This document shows, piece by piece, positions 44,633 to 52,376 of a DNA stretch of 64,000 nucleotides. Under the pieces are notes generated by a model, which saw nothing but the letters and a program-made list of their open reading frames with translations, made no database searches and was not told the origin of the DNA. Every line of letters begins with the position of its first letter. Position 1 is the first letter of the stretch. Where the stretch lies: contig JBAUGX010000118.1 of the NCBI GenBank assembly GCA_049679965.1, positions 9,156 to 73,155 of the forward strand. Reading direction: 5' to 3'. This DNA is from 2-12-FULL-65-11 sp049679965. Its GTDB lineage: Bacteria; Acidobacteriota; Vicinamibacteria; Vicinamibacterales; CAVVIG01. Made by a program: the position numbers and the translations under genes.

Positions 44633-46741
44633 ATGCGAACCCCGATTCTTCTCATCGTGACCGCGCTTCTCCTGCAGCCCGCGGGCGTGATGGGCCAGGG
44701 CCTGCCCGCCAACTCCATTGATTTCGGCGCCCGGGCCACGGAGTTCGCCGCTGGTTCCGACCAGGCGCGAAGCCGGCGCTATCGAGACTCGCGCGACGGC
44801 GTCACACTCGACGCCTTCACGTTCGCAAAAGACACCGACATGCGACGGTTGAGCCTGCAGGCCAATCATGTCGGGTACCTCGACCAGCACTATGCCGCCG
44901 CCTGGAACGAGTTCGGACGGTTCAAGCTAACCTTCGACTGGAACCAGATCCCGCTGTTGTTCAGTGAGAGCACCAAGACGCTGTTCTCGACATCGAGAGG
45001 CGTGCTGCGCATCAGCGACGCGATCCAGGCAGGCGTGCAAGCGGGCACCACCACGCTCGACGCAGCGGTCTTGGAGGCGCGGCCCCTCGAACTGCGCCTC
45101 AGGCGGGACGTCGCCGACTTCAGGGTGACGTACAGCGCGACGGACCACGTCGATTTCAACCTGTCGATCAAGAACGCGACGAAGACTGGAAACCAGCCAT
45201 GGGGCGGCAACTTCGGCCAATCCAACGACGTGGAGCTCCCCGTGCCGGTCGATACGAGAACGACGGACCTTGGTGCGGGGATCGAGTGGGCCAACGGGCG
45301 GACCTCGGCGCGCCTGGCGTACGACGGATCGTTCTTCACCAACAACGTCAGCACGCTCGTCTGGGACAATCCGCGTCGCGCGACCGACTCGGCCACCGCG
45401 GGACCGTTCCAGGGCCGGATGGCGATGTGGCCCAACAGCAACATGCACACGGGCAGCGCCACCGGATCGCTGACGCTTCCGGCCCGCAGCCACGCGACGG
45501 CGTACATCTCCGTCGGCGACTGGTCCCAGGACGATCCCCTGATCCCCTTCACGATCAACAGCGCCCTGGCGACGATTCCGCTCGACCGGCCGACGGCGAA
45601 TGCCGACGCCCGGGTCACGAGCATGAACTACACGTTCCACTCGAGACCGATCGATCTGGTGTCCTATACCGCGCGCTACCGTTCGTACGAGTTCAAGAAC
45701 CGGACGCCCGTCTTCAACTCTCCGACCACTGTGTCCTACGACACGACCGTCGCGGCGTTCGCCAAAGGCGGCACGAGTCCCCTCAGTTACACGCGGCGGA
45801 CCTTGGACGCCGACGTGGTGCTGACGCCCTTCACGTACGGGTCGTTCCGTGCAGGGTATACACGCGAGCAGGTCGATCAGACCGTCCGGTTCTTCGATAC
45901 CACGACGGAAGATACATTCCGGGTATCCGCCGACACGACGGCCCTGGCCTGGCTCACGCTGCGCGGCGTCTACGAGCACGCCAAGCGCGTCGGTTCGGGG
46001 TTCGACGAGCTGGCGCTCGACGATATCGGCGAGCAAGTGTCGCTGCGCCAATTTGACATTTCAGATCGCACGTCCAATCGGTTCTCAGGCATTGTGCAGG
46101 TTGCGCCTGTGCCTCTCCCGCAGCTGGCGGTGAACGGGTCGGTGTCGGTCGGCGACGAGGATCGTCCGGGTGCGGGATTTGGCCTTCGAAGCAACGGCAA
46201 TCACGCGTACTCGATCGGCGTGGATTTCGTGCCTCGCGACGAAGTATCGATGGGGGTGACGTTCGGGCGTGAGTGGTATACGGCGCTCCAGGCGTCAAGG
46301 CAGGCGAATCCGGGCGCGCAGTTCAACGATCCCACGCGGGACTGGACGACCAACAGCACCGACACCGCCCAAACCCTGTCGGCCTCGCTCGATCTGCTCA
46401 AGGCGTGGCCGAAGACCGATGTGCGGATGGCGTACGACTACAGCCGTGCGGAATCACAGTACGTGTATGGCTTGGCGCCCAACAGCACGTTGACGCCCGT
46501 CGTGCAACTGCCCGTGGTCTCAAACGAGCTGCAGCGCGGCACACTCGACGTCCGGTACCATGTCACGCCGCGGCTGGCTCTTGGCCTTGTCTACTGGTAC
46601 GACCGCTACATCGTCAACGACTTCGCACAGGATCCGCAAAGGTTCACCACCCTCGCGCAGCCGTCGTTGCTGATGATGGGGTACTTCTCGCGTCCCTACA
46701 CCGCCAACACGGTGTCGGCCCGGCTCACCTATTACTGGTAG
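44633..46741 (+). CDS. MtrB/PioB-family outer-membrane beta-barrel protein
   Basis: A 702-residue exported protein with a signal peptide (ending GVMGQ), alternating beta-strand pattern and a C-terminal aromatic (LTYYW), as expected of an outer-membrane barrel. Position directly after a decaheme cytochrome and the SRRYRDSRDG and LFTFDWNQIP-like segments fit the decaheme-associated MtrB/PioB family, which sheathes MtrA. GAGGA lies eight bases before ATG 44633, which I prefer to upstream TTG 44618 and ATG 44627. No surface MtrC/OmcA decaheme is encoded here, as in PioAB/MtoAB systems. Confidence 0.9.
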   Translation: MRTPILLIVTALLLQPAGVMGQGLPANSIDFGARATEFAAGSDQARSRRYRDSRDGVTLDAFTFAKDTDMRRLSLQANHVGYLDQHYAAAWNEFGRFKLTFDWNQIPLLFSESTKTLFSTSRGVLRISDAIQAGVQAGTTTLDAAVLEARPLELRLRRDVADFRVTYSATDHVDFNLSIKNATKTGNQPWGGNFGQSNDVELPVPVDTRTTDLGAGIEWANGRTSARLAYDGSFFTNNVSTLVWDNPRRATDSATAGPFQGRMAMWPNSNMHTGSATGSLTLPARSHATAYISVGDWSQDDPLIPFTINSALATIPLDRPTANADARVTSMNYTFHSRPIDLVSYTARYRSYEFKNRTPVFNSPTTVSYDTTVAAFAKGGTSPLSYTRRTLDADVVLTPFTYGSFRAGYTREQVDQTVRFFDTTTEDTFRVSADTTALAWLTLRGVYEHAKRVGSGFDELALDDIGEQVSLRQFDISDRTSNRFSGIVQVAPVPLPQLAVNGSVSVGDEDRPGAGFGLRSNGNHAYSIGVDFVPRDEVSMGVTFGREWYTALQASRQANPGAQFNDPTRDWTTNSTDTAQTLSASLDLLKAWPKTDVRMAYDYSRAESQYVYGLAPNSTLTPVVQLPVVSNELQRGTLDVRYHVTPRLALGLVYWYDRYIVNDFAQDPQRFTTLAQPSLLMMGYFSRPYTANTVSARLTYYW

Positions 46742-46746
46742 CTCAC

Positions 46747-49134
46747 TTACGCCTTCGCATTCCGTAGACGCAGGGCGTTGCCGATGACCGACAGCGAGCT
46801 GAAGCTCATGGCGGCCGCAGCTATGATGGGACTCAGCAGAAGGCCGAATGCTGGATACAACACTCCTGCGGCGATGGGCACGCCCGCCGTGTTGTAGACG
46901 AACGCGAAAAACAGATTCTGTTTGATATTGCGCATCGTCTGCCGCGAGAGCCCGCGCGCCCGCGCGATGCCGCGCAGGTCGCCCTTCACGAGCGTCACGC
47001 CCGCGCTCTCCATCGCGACATCCGTGCCGGTGCCCATCGCAATGCCCACCTGCGCCTGGGCGAGCGCCGGCGCATCGTTGATGCCGTCACCTGCCATCGC
47101 GACGATCCGGCCCTCCGCCTGCAGGCGCTTGATCTTGTCGGCCTTCTGATCCGGCAGCACCTCGGCCATCACTTCGTCGATACCGAGCTTCCGGGCGACC
47201 GCCTGGGCTGTGGCCTGACTGTCTCCGGTCAGCATCACCAGGCGGACGCCGTCCTTGTGAAGTGCCTCGATCGCCTCGGAGGTGCTCTCCTTGATCGGAT
47301 CGGCCACGCCAACCAGTCCGGCCGCCTTGCCGTCGATTGCCACGAACATCACCGTTTGCGCATCCGCCCGGAGCTCCTCGGCGCGTCCCACGAGCGATCG
47401 CGCCTCGACGCCGAGGCTCTCGAACAAGGCCTTGTTCCCCAGTGCCACCTCGCGGCCATCGACGCGCCCCTTCACGCCCTTGCCCGTGATCGACTCGAAC
47501 CCCTCGGCGTTGCCCAAGACAAGCCCTCGGGCAAGGGCGCCGTTGACGATGGCGGCCGCGAGCGGGTGCTCGCTCCCTCGCTCGAGGCTGGCGGCCAGGC
47601 GAAGGAGCTCCGCTTCCTTGACGCCTGGCGCGGGGGTGACGCTCACCAGCGTCGGTTTCCCTTCCGTGAGCGTCCCCGTCTTGTCGACGACCAGCGTATC
47701 GACCTTGCGCAGAACCTCGATGGCTTCCGCGTTCCTGAAGAGCACGCCCATCGTTGCGCCTTTGCCTGTCGCCACCATGATCGACATCGGTGTGGCCAGG
47801 CCGAGCGCGCACGGGCAGGCGATGATGAGCACCGCGACGGCATTGATGAGCGCGTGCGCCATGCGAGGCTCTGGCCCGATGAGCGCCCACACCACGAAGG
47901 TGGCGATGGCGACCAGGATGACGATCGGCACGAAGTAGCCAGAGACGACGTCCGCGAGTTTCTGAATGGGCGCTCGGCTGCGCTGCGCCTCGGCGACCAT
48001 CGCCACGATGCGCGCGAGAAGTGTTTCGGCGCCGACCTTCTCCGCGCGGATGATCAGGCCGCCAGTGCCGTTAATCGTCGCGCCGACCACGCGGTCGCCC
48101 GCTTGTTTCTCCACCGGAATGGGCTCGCCGGTGATCATCGACTCGTCCACATGGCTGTGTCCGTCGACCACGACGCCATCGACCGGCACCTTTTCGCCGG
48201 GCCGCACGCGCAGCCGGTCGCCGACTTCAACGATGTCAAGCGGCACGTCTTCCTCGCGTCCATCCGAACGCAGCCGTCGCGCTGTCTTGGGTGTGAGGCC
48301 CAGCAGTTTTCGGATCGCGGAGCTCGTCTGGCTCCTCGCGCGCAACTCGAGCACCTGGCCGAGCAGGATGAGCGTCGTGATGACGGCGGCGGCCTCGAAG
48401 TAGACAGCGACCTCGCCTTGCGCGCGGAACGAATCAGGGAAGACTCCTGGAAAGAGCGTGGCCACGATGCTGTAGATGTAGGACACGCTCACACCGAGCC
48501 CGATGAGCGTGAACATGTTCAGGTTACGGTGGACGACGGATTGCGCGGCCCGTTCGTAGAACGGCCACGCGGCCCAGAGGCACACCGGCGTGGCGAGCGC
48601 GAGCTCGACGAGCAGACGCGTCCGCATGGACATGACAGACAGCGATCCGACCCCCGGCAGCATGTCGCTCATCACGGAGATGAGGAGAGGCGCCGTCAGG
48701 GCCGCCGCCAGCCAGAAGCGGCGCGTCATGTCCCGCAATTCGGGATTGTCCTCTTCGTCTGCGCTGGTGACGGTGCGGGGCTCGAGCGCCATCCCGCAGA
48801 GGGGACACGTGCCCGGTCGGTCACTGAGGATCTCGGGGTGCATGGGACACGTGTAGATCCCGCCCGCTGACTGTTTCGGAGTTGTCGTGGGGTCCGCCTT
48901 CAGGCGGACCTCGGTCCGGCTAAAGCCGGCCCCCACGTACGTCTTGGGGTTGTCGCGGAACTTCGCCAGGCACCCGGCGCAGCAGAACAGATACGTCTCG
49001 CCCTCGTAGTTGAACCGATGAGGACTCTCCGGCTTGACGCGCATCCCGCACACCGGATCGGTTGCCGTCGCTGGAGGAGCGGGCGTGTGCACGTCCGGGT
49101 CGGGCGCGTGATGCTCGTGCGTCATGCCCATCAT
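46747..49134 (-). CDS. copA: Copper-exporting P1B-type ATPase with YHS and heavy-metal-binding domains
   Basis: A 795-residue ATPase. The N-terminal His-rich start is followed by a YHS-like domain (DPVCGMRVKP, CCAGCLAKF) and a metal-binding domain (YTCPMHPEI, CPLCGMALEP) instead of a classical HMA domain. The core has TGEP, the metal motif ACPCALGLA (Cu+ type), DKTGT and GDGINDAPALAQA. The linker between the two N-terminal domains contains GAGFSRTEVRLKADPTT, encoded by a 52-bp palindromic repeat inserted in frame. Start ATG is preceded by GGAG overlapping an upstream stop. Confidence 0.93.
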   Translation of the reverse strand: MMGMTHEHHAPDPDVHTPAPPATATDPVCGMRVKPESPHRFNYEGETYLFCCAGCLAKFRDNPKTYVGAGFSRTEVRLKADPTTTPKQSAGGIYTCPMHPEILSDRPGTCPLCGMALEPRTVTSADEEDNPELRDMTRRFWLAAALTAPLLISVMSDMLPGVGSLSVMSMRTRLLVELALATPVCLWAAWPFYERAAQSVVHRNLNMFTLIGLGVSVSYIYSIVATLFPGVFPDSFRAQGEVAVYFEAAAVITTLILLGQVLELRARSQTSSAIRKLLGLTPKTARRLRSDGREEDVPLDIVEVGDRLRVRPGEKVPVDGVVVDGHSHVDESMITGEPIPVEKQAGDRVVGATINGTGGLIIRAEKVGAETLLARIVAMVAEAQRSRAPIQKLADVVSGYFVPIVILVAIATFVVWALIGPEPRMAHALINAVAVLIIACPCALGLATPMSIMVATGKGATMGVLFRNAEAIEVLRKVDTLVVDKTGTLTEGKPTLVSVTPAPGVKEAELLRLAASLERGSEHPLAAAIVNGALARGLVLGNAEGFESITGKGVKGRVDGREVALGNKALFESLGVEARSLVGRAEELRADAQTVMFVAIDGKAAGLVGVADPIKESTSEAIEALHKDGVRLVMLTGDSQATAQAVARKLGIDEVMAEVLPDQKADKIKRLQAEGRIVAMAGDGINDAPALAQAQVGIAMGTGTDVAMESAGVTLVKGDLRGIARARGLSRQTMRNIKQNLFFAFVYNTAGVPIAAGVLYPAFGLLLSPIIAAAAMSFSSLSVIGNALRLRNAKA
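48886..48937. repeat. Composite palindromic repeat inside the copA coding region
   Basis: Two adjacent hairpins, GGTCCGCCT-TC-AGGCGGACC (48891-48910) and GGTCCGGCT-AA-AGCCGGCCC (48913-48932), are enclosed by CGTGGGG and CCCCACG. It encodes 17 residues in a linker without breaking the frame. Half copies occur at 18982 and 33038. Confidence 0.75.
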
Positions 49135-49140
49135 TGTCTC

Positions 49141-49260
49141 CTACACCGCCATTCCCGAGACCTTCAACGTGCCTTTCCGCAAGGCGCGCAACTTGGTCGC
49201 GTAGAAGACAGGAATGAAGATGATGAAGAGCACACCTAGGGCTGCACCCAGGTGCGAGCG
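49141..49260 (-). pseudogene. Possible C-terminal remnant of a membrane protein
   Basis: Between the DUF302 stop and copA, the minus strand has 39 sense codons and a stop, encoding a hydrophobic helix (LGVLFIIFIPVFYATK) and a basic tail (LRALRKGTLKVSGMAV). No good start codon is visible. The look resembles the end of an RND-type efflux protein, but it could also be a very small membrane protein read from GTG. This is an inference from hydrophobicity only. Confidence 0.3.
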
Positions 49261-49704
49261 TCAGCCGATCGACGCGATGACTCGGCGAAGCCGCTGGTCG
49301 GCCTCGTCAACCACCGGCGTCAGCTCCGGGTTGTCGACGATCCTGAACATCGCCCGTGGATCGGCAATGGACACGACAACTCCGCCGCCTTCGGGCGCCG
49401 CTTGCACGACGACGTTACACGGAAGGAGCAGGCCGATCTGGGGATCAACGGTGAGCGCCTTGTGAGCGAGGGTCGGGTTGCACGCGCCCAGGATGATATA
49501 CGGCCGGAACTCGGCGTTGAGCTTCTTCTTGAGGGTATCCCTGATGTCGATTGTCGTCAGGACGCCGAATCCTTCGTTCCTGAGCGCCGTCGTGACCCGT
49601 GCGACGGCCTCTTCGACCGTTCCTTGCTCGAGGCGGCGCTCAAATCCATAAGAGACCGGGGAAGCCGCCTTGGGCCGGGCCTTGAGTGAATCGGTGTTCA
49701 ACAT
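49261..49704 (-). CDS. DUF302 family protein
   Basis: A 147-residue protein with SYGFERRLEQGTVEEAVARV, LRNEGFGVLTTIDIRDTLKK and ILGACNPTLAHKAL, then LLLPCNVVVQ, the usual DUF302 features. The fold is known but the role is not; DUF302 genes often occur near copper and redox genes, as here beside copA. ATG 49704 is chosen for the GAGG site and the homology start, ignoring an open frame to 49968. It overlaps the end of the preceding gene. Confidence 0.88.
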   Translation of the reverse strand: MLNTDSLKARPKAASPVSYGFERRLEQGTVEEAVARVTTALRNEGFGVLTTIDIRDTLKKKLNAEFRPYIILGACNPTLAHKALTVDPQIGLLLPCNVVVQAAPEGGGVVVSIADPRAMFRIVDNPELTPVVDEADQRLRRVIASIG

Positions 49705-50126
49705 GGCGGTATTCCTCTCTCCGATGCCGCATTCCACTTCTGCACAGATTCCTCGAGAACTTCTCGCGCGTCGGGAGACAGCGGTGTGCTGCCCTGGTCG
49801 GGCTTCGCGAAGAGTTGGACGATCCTGAAGAAACGCAAGCCGCCGAACGCCACCTTGAAGGCAAACTCGGCGTTTCCCGCTCTCACGCCGGGCTCGACAT
49901 CCTGGATGTTTCCGAACGCCACGATCCGGCCAGATCCCGGGTCCGCGTACCCGCGCGCGGCCGCGCACGAGTAGAAGCGACCGCCCAGATTCACCCGGCC
50001 CGCATTCCCTCCAAGGGACTCGTTCTTCAAGAGACGGATCATCGGGCCGTTCATCTGCACGAGATTGTGCATGACCGCAGGGTCATCGGCGATAGCCGGG
50101 TCCATGACTGCAAATCTAGTGGTCAC
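49698..50126 (-). CDS. Hypothetical protein between tonB-like and DUF302 genes
   Basis: A 142-residue protein with no signal or membrane segment (MDPAIADDPAVMHNLVQMNG near the start, Cys54 in FYSCAAARGYAD). It overlaps the TonB-family stop by 11 bases and the DUF302 start by seven, so it is expressed with both. I recognise no domain. Confidence 0.5.
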   Translation of the reverse strand: MTTRFAVMDPAIADDPAVMHNLVQMNGPMIRLLKNESLGGNAGRVNLGGRFYSCAAARGYADPGSGRIVAFGNIQDVEPGVRAGNAEFAFKVAFGGLRFFRIVQLFAKPDQGSTPLSPDAREVLEESVQKWNAASERGIPPC

Positions 50127-50880
50127 GTTTCTGTCCTTGGATGCTGAAGTTGAACGTCACGGTCAACACGAACGACACCGGCGTGCCGTTCAAAACGAGC
50201 GGGGCGTACTGCCACTGCCTGAGTGCGTCGATGGCGGCGTTGTCGAGCAGGGGATGACGCGACCGCAAGACCTTGATCGATTCGACACAACCGGTCTTGT
50301 CCACAACGGCTTCGAGAATGACCAGCCCGGTTATCTGCATGACTGACGCGACGCTCGGGTAGACAGGCTCGACGCGGTGGATGAGTGATGGCTCGTGAAC
50401 CAGTCCGCCGATTCGCACGGGTGCGTCGGGTGCCTTGGCTGCCGGCGGCGGAGGCGGAGCCTCGGACACGAGGCCACCGACGATCCCGCCAATCGTTCCA
50501 CCCGGGACTCCGCCTTCAACACCGCCTTCAACGCCAGCGACGGTCGTGGCATGGCCGGCATCAGGCTCGGGCGGTCGCACCTCAGGTGGCGCCTCAACCG
50601 GTGCCGCCGCTTCGGCGGTCGGAGCCGGCTTCGGGCGTGACTCAACCGCCCGAGGGGGTCTGGGCGCTGCGGGCGCTGGCGGTGGAGGCGGTGGAGCGGG
50701 CGGCGGAGCCACGAACGCCATCATCCTGGGTGCCGTGGGCAACACCCTGACGCCTTCAGTCATGGCGATAGCGACAACGCCGCCAACGACAGCCGCGTGG
50801 AGTGCAAAAGCCAAGGCCTTCGAGATCGGAGAACGCTCCCGAAGCGGTCGCTCGGTTGTCCCGATAACCAGGTCGAACAT
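50116..50880 (-). CDS. TonB-family energy transducer
   Basis: A 254-residue protein: one transmembrane helix (about 18-40, ALAFALHAAVVGGVVAIAM), a long Pro/Ala-rich periplasmic spacer (about 55-165) with Gly-rich repeats, and a C-terminal TonB domain (RVEPVYPSVASV, LRSRHPLLDNAAIDALRQW, VLTVTFNF). It would couple inner-membrane proton force to an outer-membrane receptor; no exbB/exbD or receptor is encoded here. ATG 50880 is chosen as the family-like N-terminus, although the frame is open to 50961. Confidence 0.85.
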   Translation of the reverse strand: MFDLVIGTTERPLRERSPISKALAFALHAAVVGGVVAIAMTEGVRVLPTAPRMMAFVAPPPAPPPPPPAPAAPRPPRAVESRPKPAPTAEAAAPVEAPPEVRPPEPDAGHATTVAGVEGGVEGGVPGGTIGGIVGGLVSEAPPPPPAAKAPDAPVRIGGLVHEPSLIHRVEPVYPSVASVMQITGLVILEAVVDKTGCVESIKVLRSRHPLLDNAAIDALRQWQYAPLVLNGTPVSFVLTVTFNFSIQGQKRDH

Positions 50881-50981
50881 ACGAAGAAAAAGTGCAGGAA
50901 CTGCGCCAGTCAGAAGTCCGTTCGGGAGAGGCTGTTCACGGTGTTTTGACGCCAGGCCCACAGGGCGAAGGGATTGCCGGG

Positions 50982-51012
50982 GGGACTATTCCGCGAGACC
51001 GCGGGATAGTCC
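50982..51012. promoter_or_regulatory. Probable enhancer (UAS) palindrome upstream of the MgtC/ATPase operon
   Basis: Arms GGGACTATTCCGC (50982-50994) and GCGGGATAGTCC (51001-51012) around GAGACC. The centre is about 80 bases upstream of the -24 element at 51078. It matches the palindrome at 41240 almost base for base. Confidence 0.6.
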
Positions 51013-51077
51013 GCGCTATGCCTTGACGCGCCGCCTGAACCCGAGCGTTGTGCGGGTCAGATAGCCATCTTCACGCG

Positions 51078-51093
51078 TGGCACATCGCTTGCC
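51078..51093 (+). promoter_or_regulatory. Strong candidate sigma-54 promoter of the MgtC/ATPase operon
   Basis: TGGCAC-ATCGC-TTGCC matches the consensus at every main position. The predicted start near 51104 leaves a 34-base leader to ATG 51138. Confidence 0.75.
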
Positions 51094-51137
51094 GTTTATG
51101 GCCATCGACGCGCTCAACGGGCAATACTGAACACGTA

Positions 51138-52376
51138 ATGGAACTTCTCCCTGCCGGCATCATCGTGGCCGCGCTCGGCGGCTTGGCGATTGGCGTCGAG
51201 CGGCAGTGGTCCGGTCATGCGACTGGTCCGCGCGCCCGATTTGCGGGCATCCGGACGTTCACTCTACTCGGCGCGGTCGGAGGTGTCGCCGGCTGGTTGT
51301 GGACGCAGCAGGTCTATGCGCTGGCGACCGTCCTGCTGGCGGCTGGCGCGGCACTCGTGGTCGCCGCCTACATTGCTGCAAGCCGGGCCGAAGTCGATGG
51401 CACGACCGAGGTCGGCGCCATCGTCGTCCTCGGCACGGGCGCGCTGTCTGGCCTCGGTCATATCACGCTCGCGAGCGGCATTGTCGCGGTCACGACGCTC
51501 ATTCTGCTCGAGAAGTCTCGTCTGCACGCGTTCGTCGAGCGCCTCGATGATGAGGAGCTGCGGGCGGCGGCACGATTCGCCGTGATGGCGGTCGTCGTGC
51601 TGCCGCTCTTGCCGGCCGGCCCGTACGGGCCGCTCGGCGGCGTTCGGCCGCGCGACATCTGGCTGCTGGTGCTCTTCGTCTCCGGGCTGAGCTTTGCCGG
51701 CTACATCGCCCGCCGCGCCATCGGCGCGAGCCGCGGCTACCCGTTGGCGGGTCTCCTTGGCGGCCTGGTCTCGTCCACCAACGTGACGCTCATGTTCTCC
51801 CGCGCGAGCCGCGACTCGCGCCAGGCCCGCATACCGCTGGCCTACGGCGTTGTGGCGGCGTGCACCGTCTTGTTTGTTCGCGTGGCCATCACCGTGTCGG
51901 TCCTCAACTCGAGCCTCGCGTGGACGCTGCTGCCGTATCTCGGTCCGCCGTTCGTCGTGGGCGTACTGATTCTGGCGACTGGCTTCCACGATGCGCGCCA
52001 TGAGCCGACACACCTCGACGTGCCCACCAACCCGTTGCAGATCGGCGCGGCCCTGCAGATGGCCGCCATGTTTCAGGCCGTGTTGTTCGCGGTCGATCTG
52101 ATGCGCCGGTTCTGGGGCGATGCCGGCGTTATCGTGTCGGGCGCCGTGCTGGGGCTGACCGACATGGACGCGTTGACGATCGCGATGGCACGCGGCGCGT
52201 CCTCCGGCATCCCGCTCGAGGTTGCGGCGCGCGCCGTCGCGACAGGCATTCTGGCGAACACGGCGCTGAAGCTCGCCCTGGCTGTGGTCATCGGCCGTGC
52301 CCGGTTCAGGCGTGTGGTCGGAGCAAGCCTGGCCGCCATCGGCCTGGCGATTGGCGCGTCGCTGGCGCTTCAGTGA
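51138..52376 (+). CDS. MgtC/SapB-DUF4010 membrane protein
   Basis: A 412-residue integral membrane protein. The N-terminal MgtC-like half has GGLAIGVERQWSGHA, ARFAGIRTFTLLGAVGG and EVDGTTEVGAIVVLGTGALS; the C-terminal DUF4010 half has LAGLLGGLVSSTNVTLMFSR and GLTDMDALTIAMAR. ATG 51138 is chosen over the upstream open frame for agreement with the family start. MgtC-type proteins are linked to Mg2+ stress and to modulation of ATP synthase, but this long form is uncharacterised. Its stop overlaps the ATPase start (GTGA). Confidence 0.88.
   Translation: MELLPAGIIVAALGGLAIGVERQWSGHATGPRARFAGIRTFTLLGAVGGVAGWLWTQQVYALATVLLAAGAALVVAAYIAASRAEVDGTTEVGAIVVLGTGALSGLGHITLASGIVAVTTLILLEKSRLHAFVERLDDEELRAAARFAVMAVVVLPLLPAGPYGPLGGVRPRDIWLLVLFVSGLSFAGYIARRAIGASRGYPLAGLLGGLVSSTNVTLMFSRASRDSRQARIPLAYGVVAACTVLFVRVAITVSVLNSSLAWTLLPYLGPPFVVGVLILATGFHDARHEPTHLDVPTNPLQIGAALQMAAMFQAVLFAVDLMRRFWGDAGVIVSGAVLGLTDMDALTIAMARGASSGIPLEVAARAVATGILANTALKLALAVVIGRARFRRVVGASLAAIGLAIGASLALQ

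Noticed and set aside
47257..48870. Long open frame opposite copA (and similar ones opposite the hybrid kinase and the acyl-CoA synthetase)
   Set aside because: These are antisense frames created by GC-rich codons. They encode Arg/His-rich sequence with no domain, while the opposite strand has full family motifs.
50893..50908. Sigma-54-like site on the minus strand ahead of the tonB-like gene (TGGCGC-AGTTC-CTGCA)
   Set aside because: The predicted transcript would begin at the ATG itself, leaving no ribosome site, and the -12 element is weak.
41240..51012. The two GGGACTAT palindromes as borders of a transferred 10-kb island
   Set aside because: Each is centred about 80 bases upstream of a sigma-54 promoter, which explains them better as enhancer sites. 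There is no integrase, no direct target duplication and no visible shift in composition between them.
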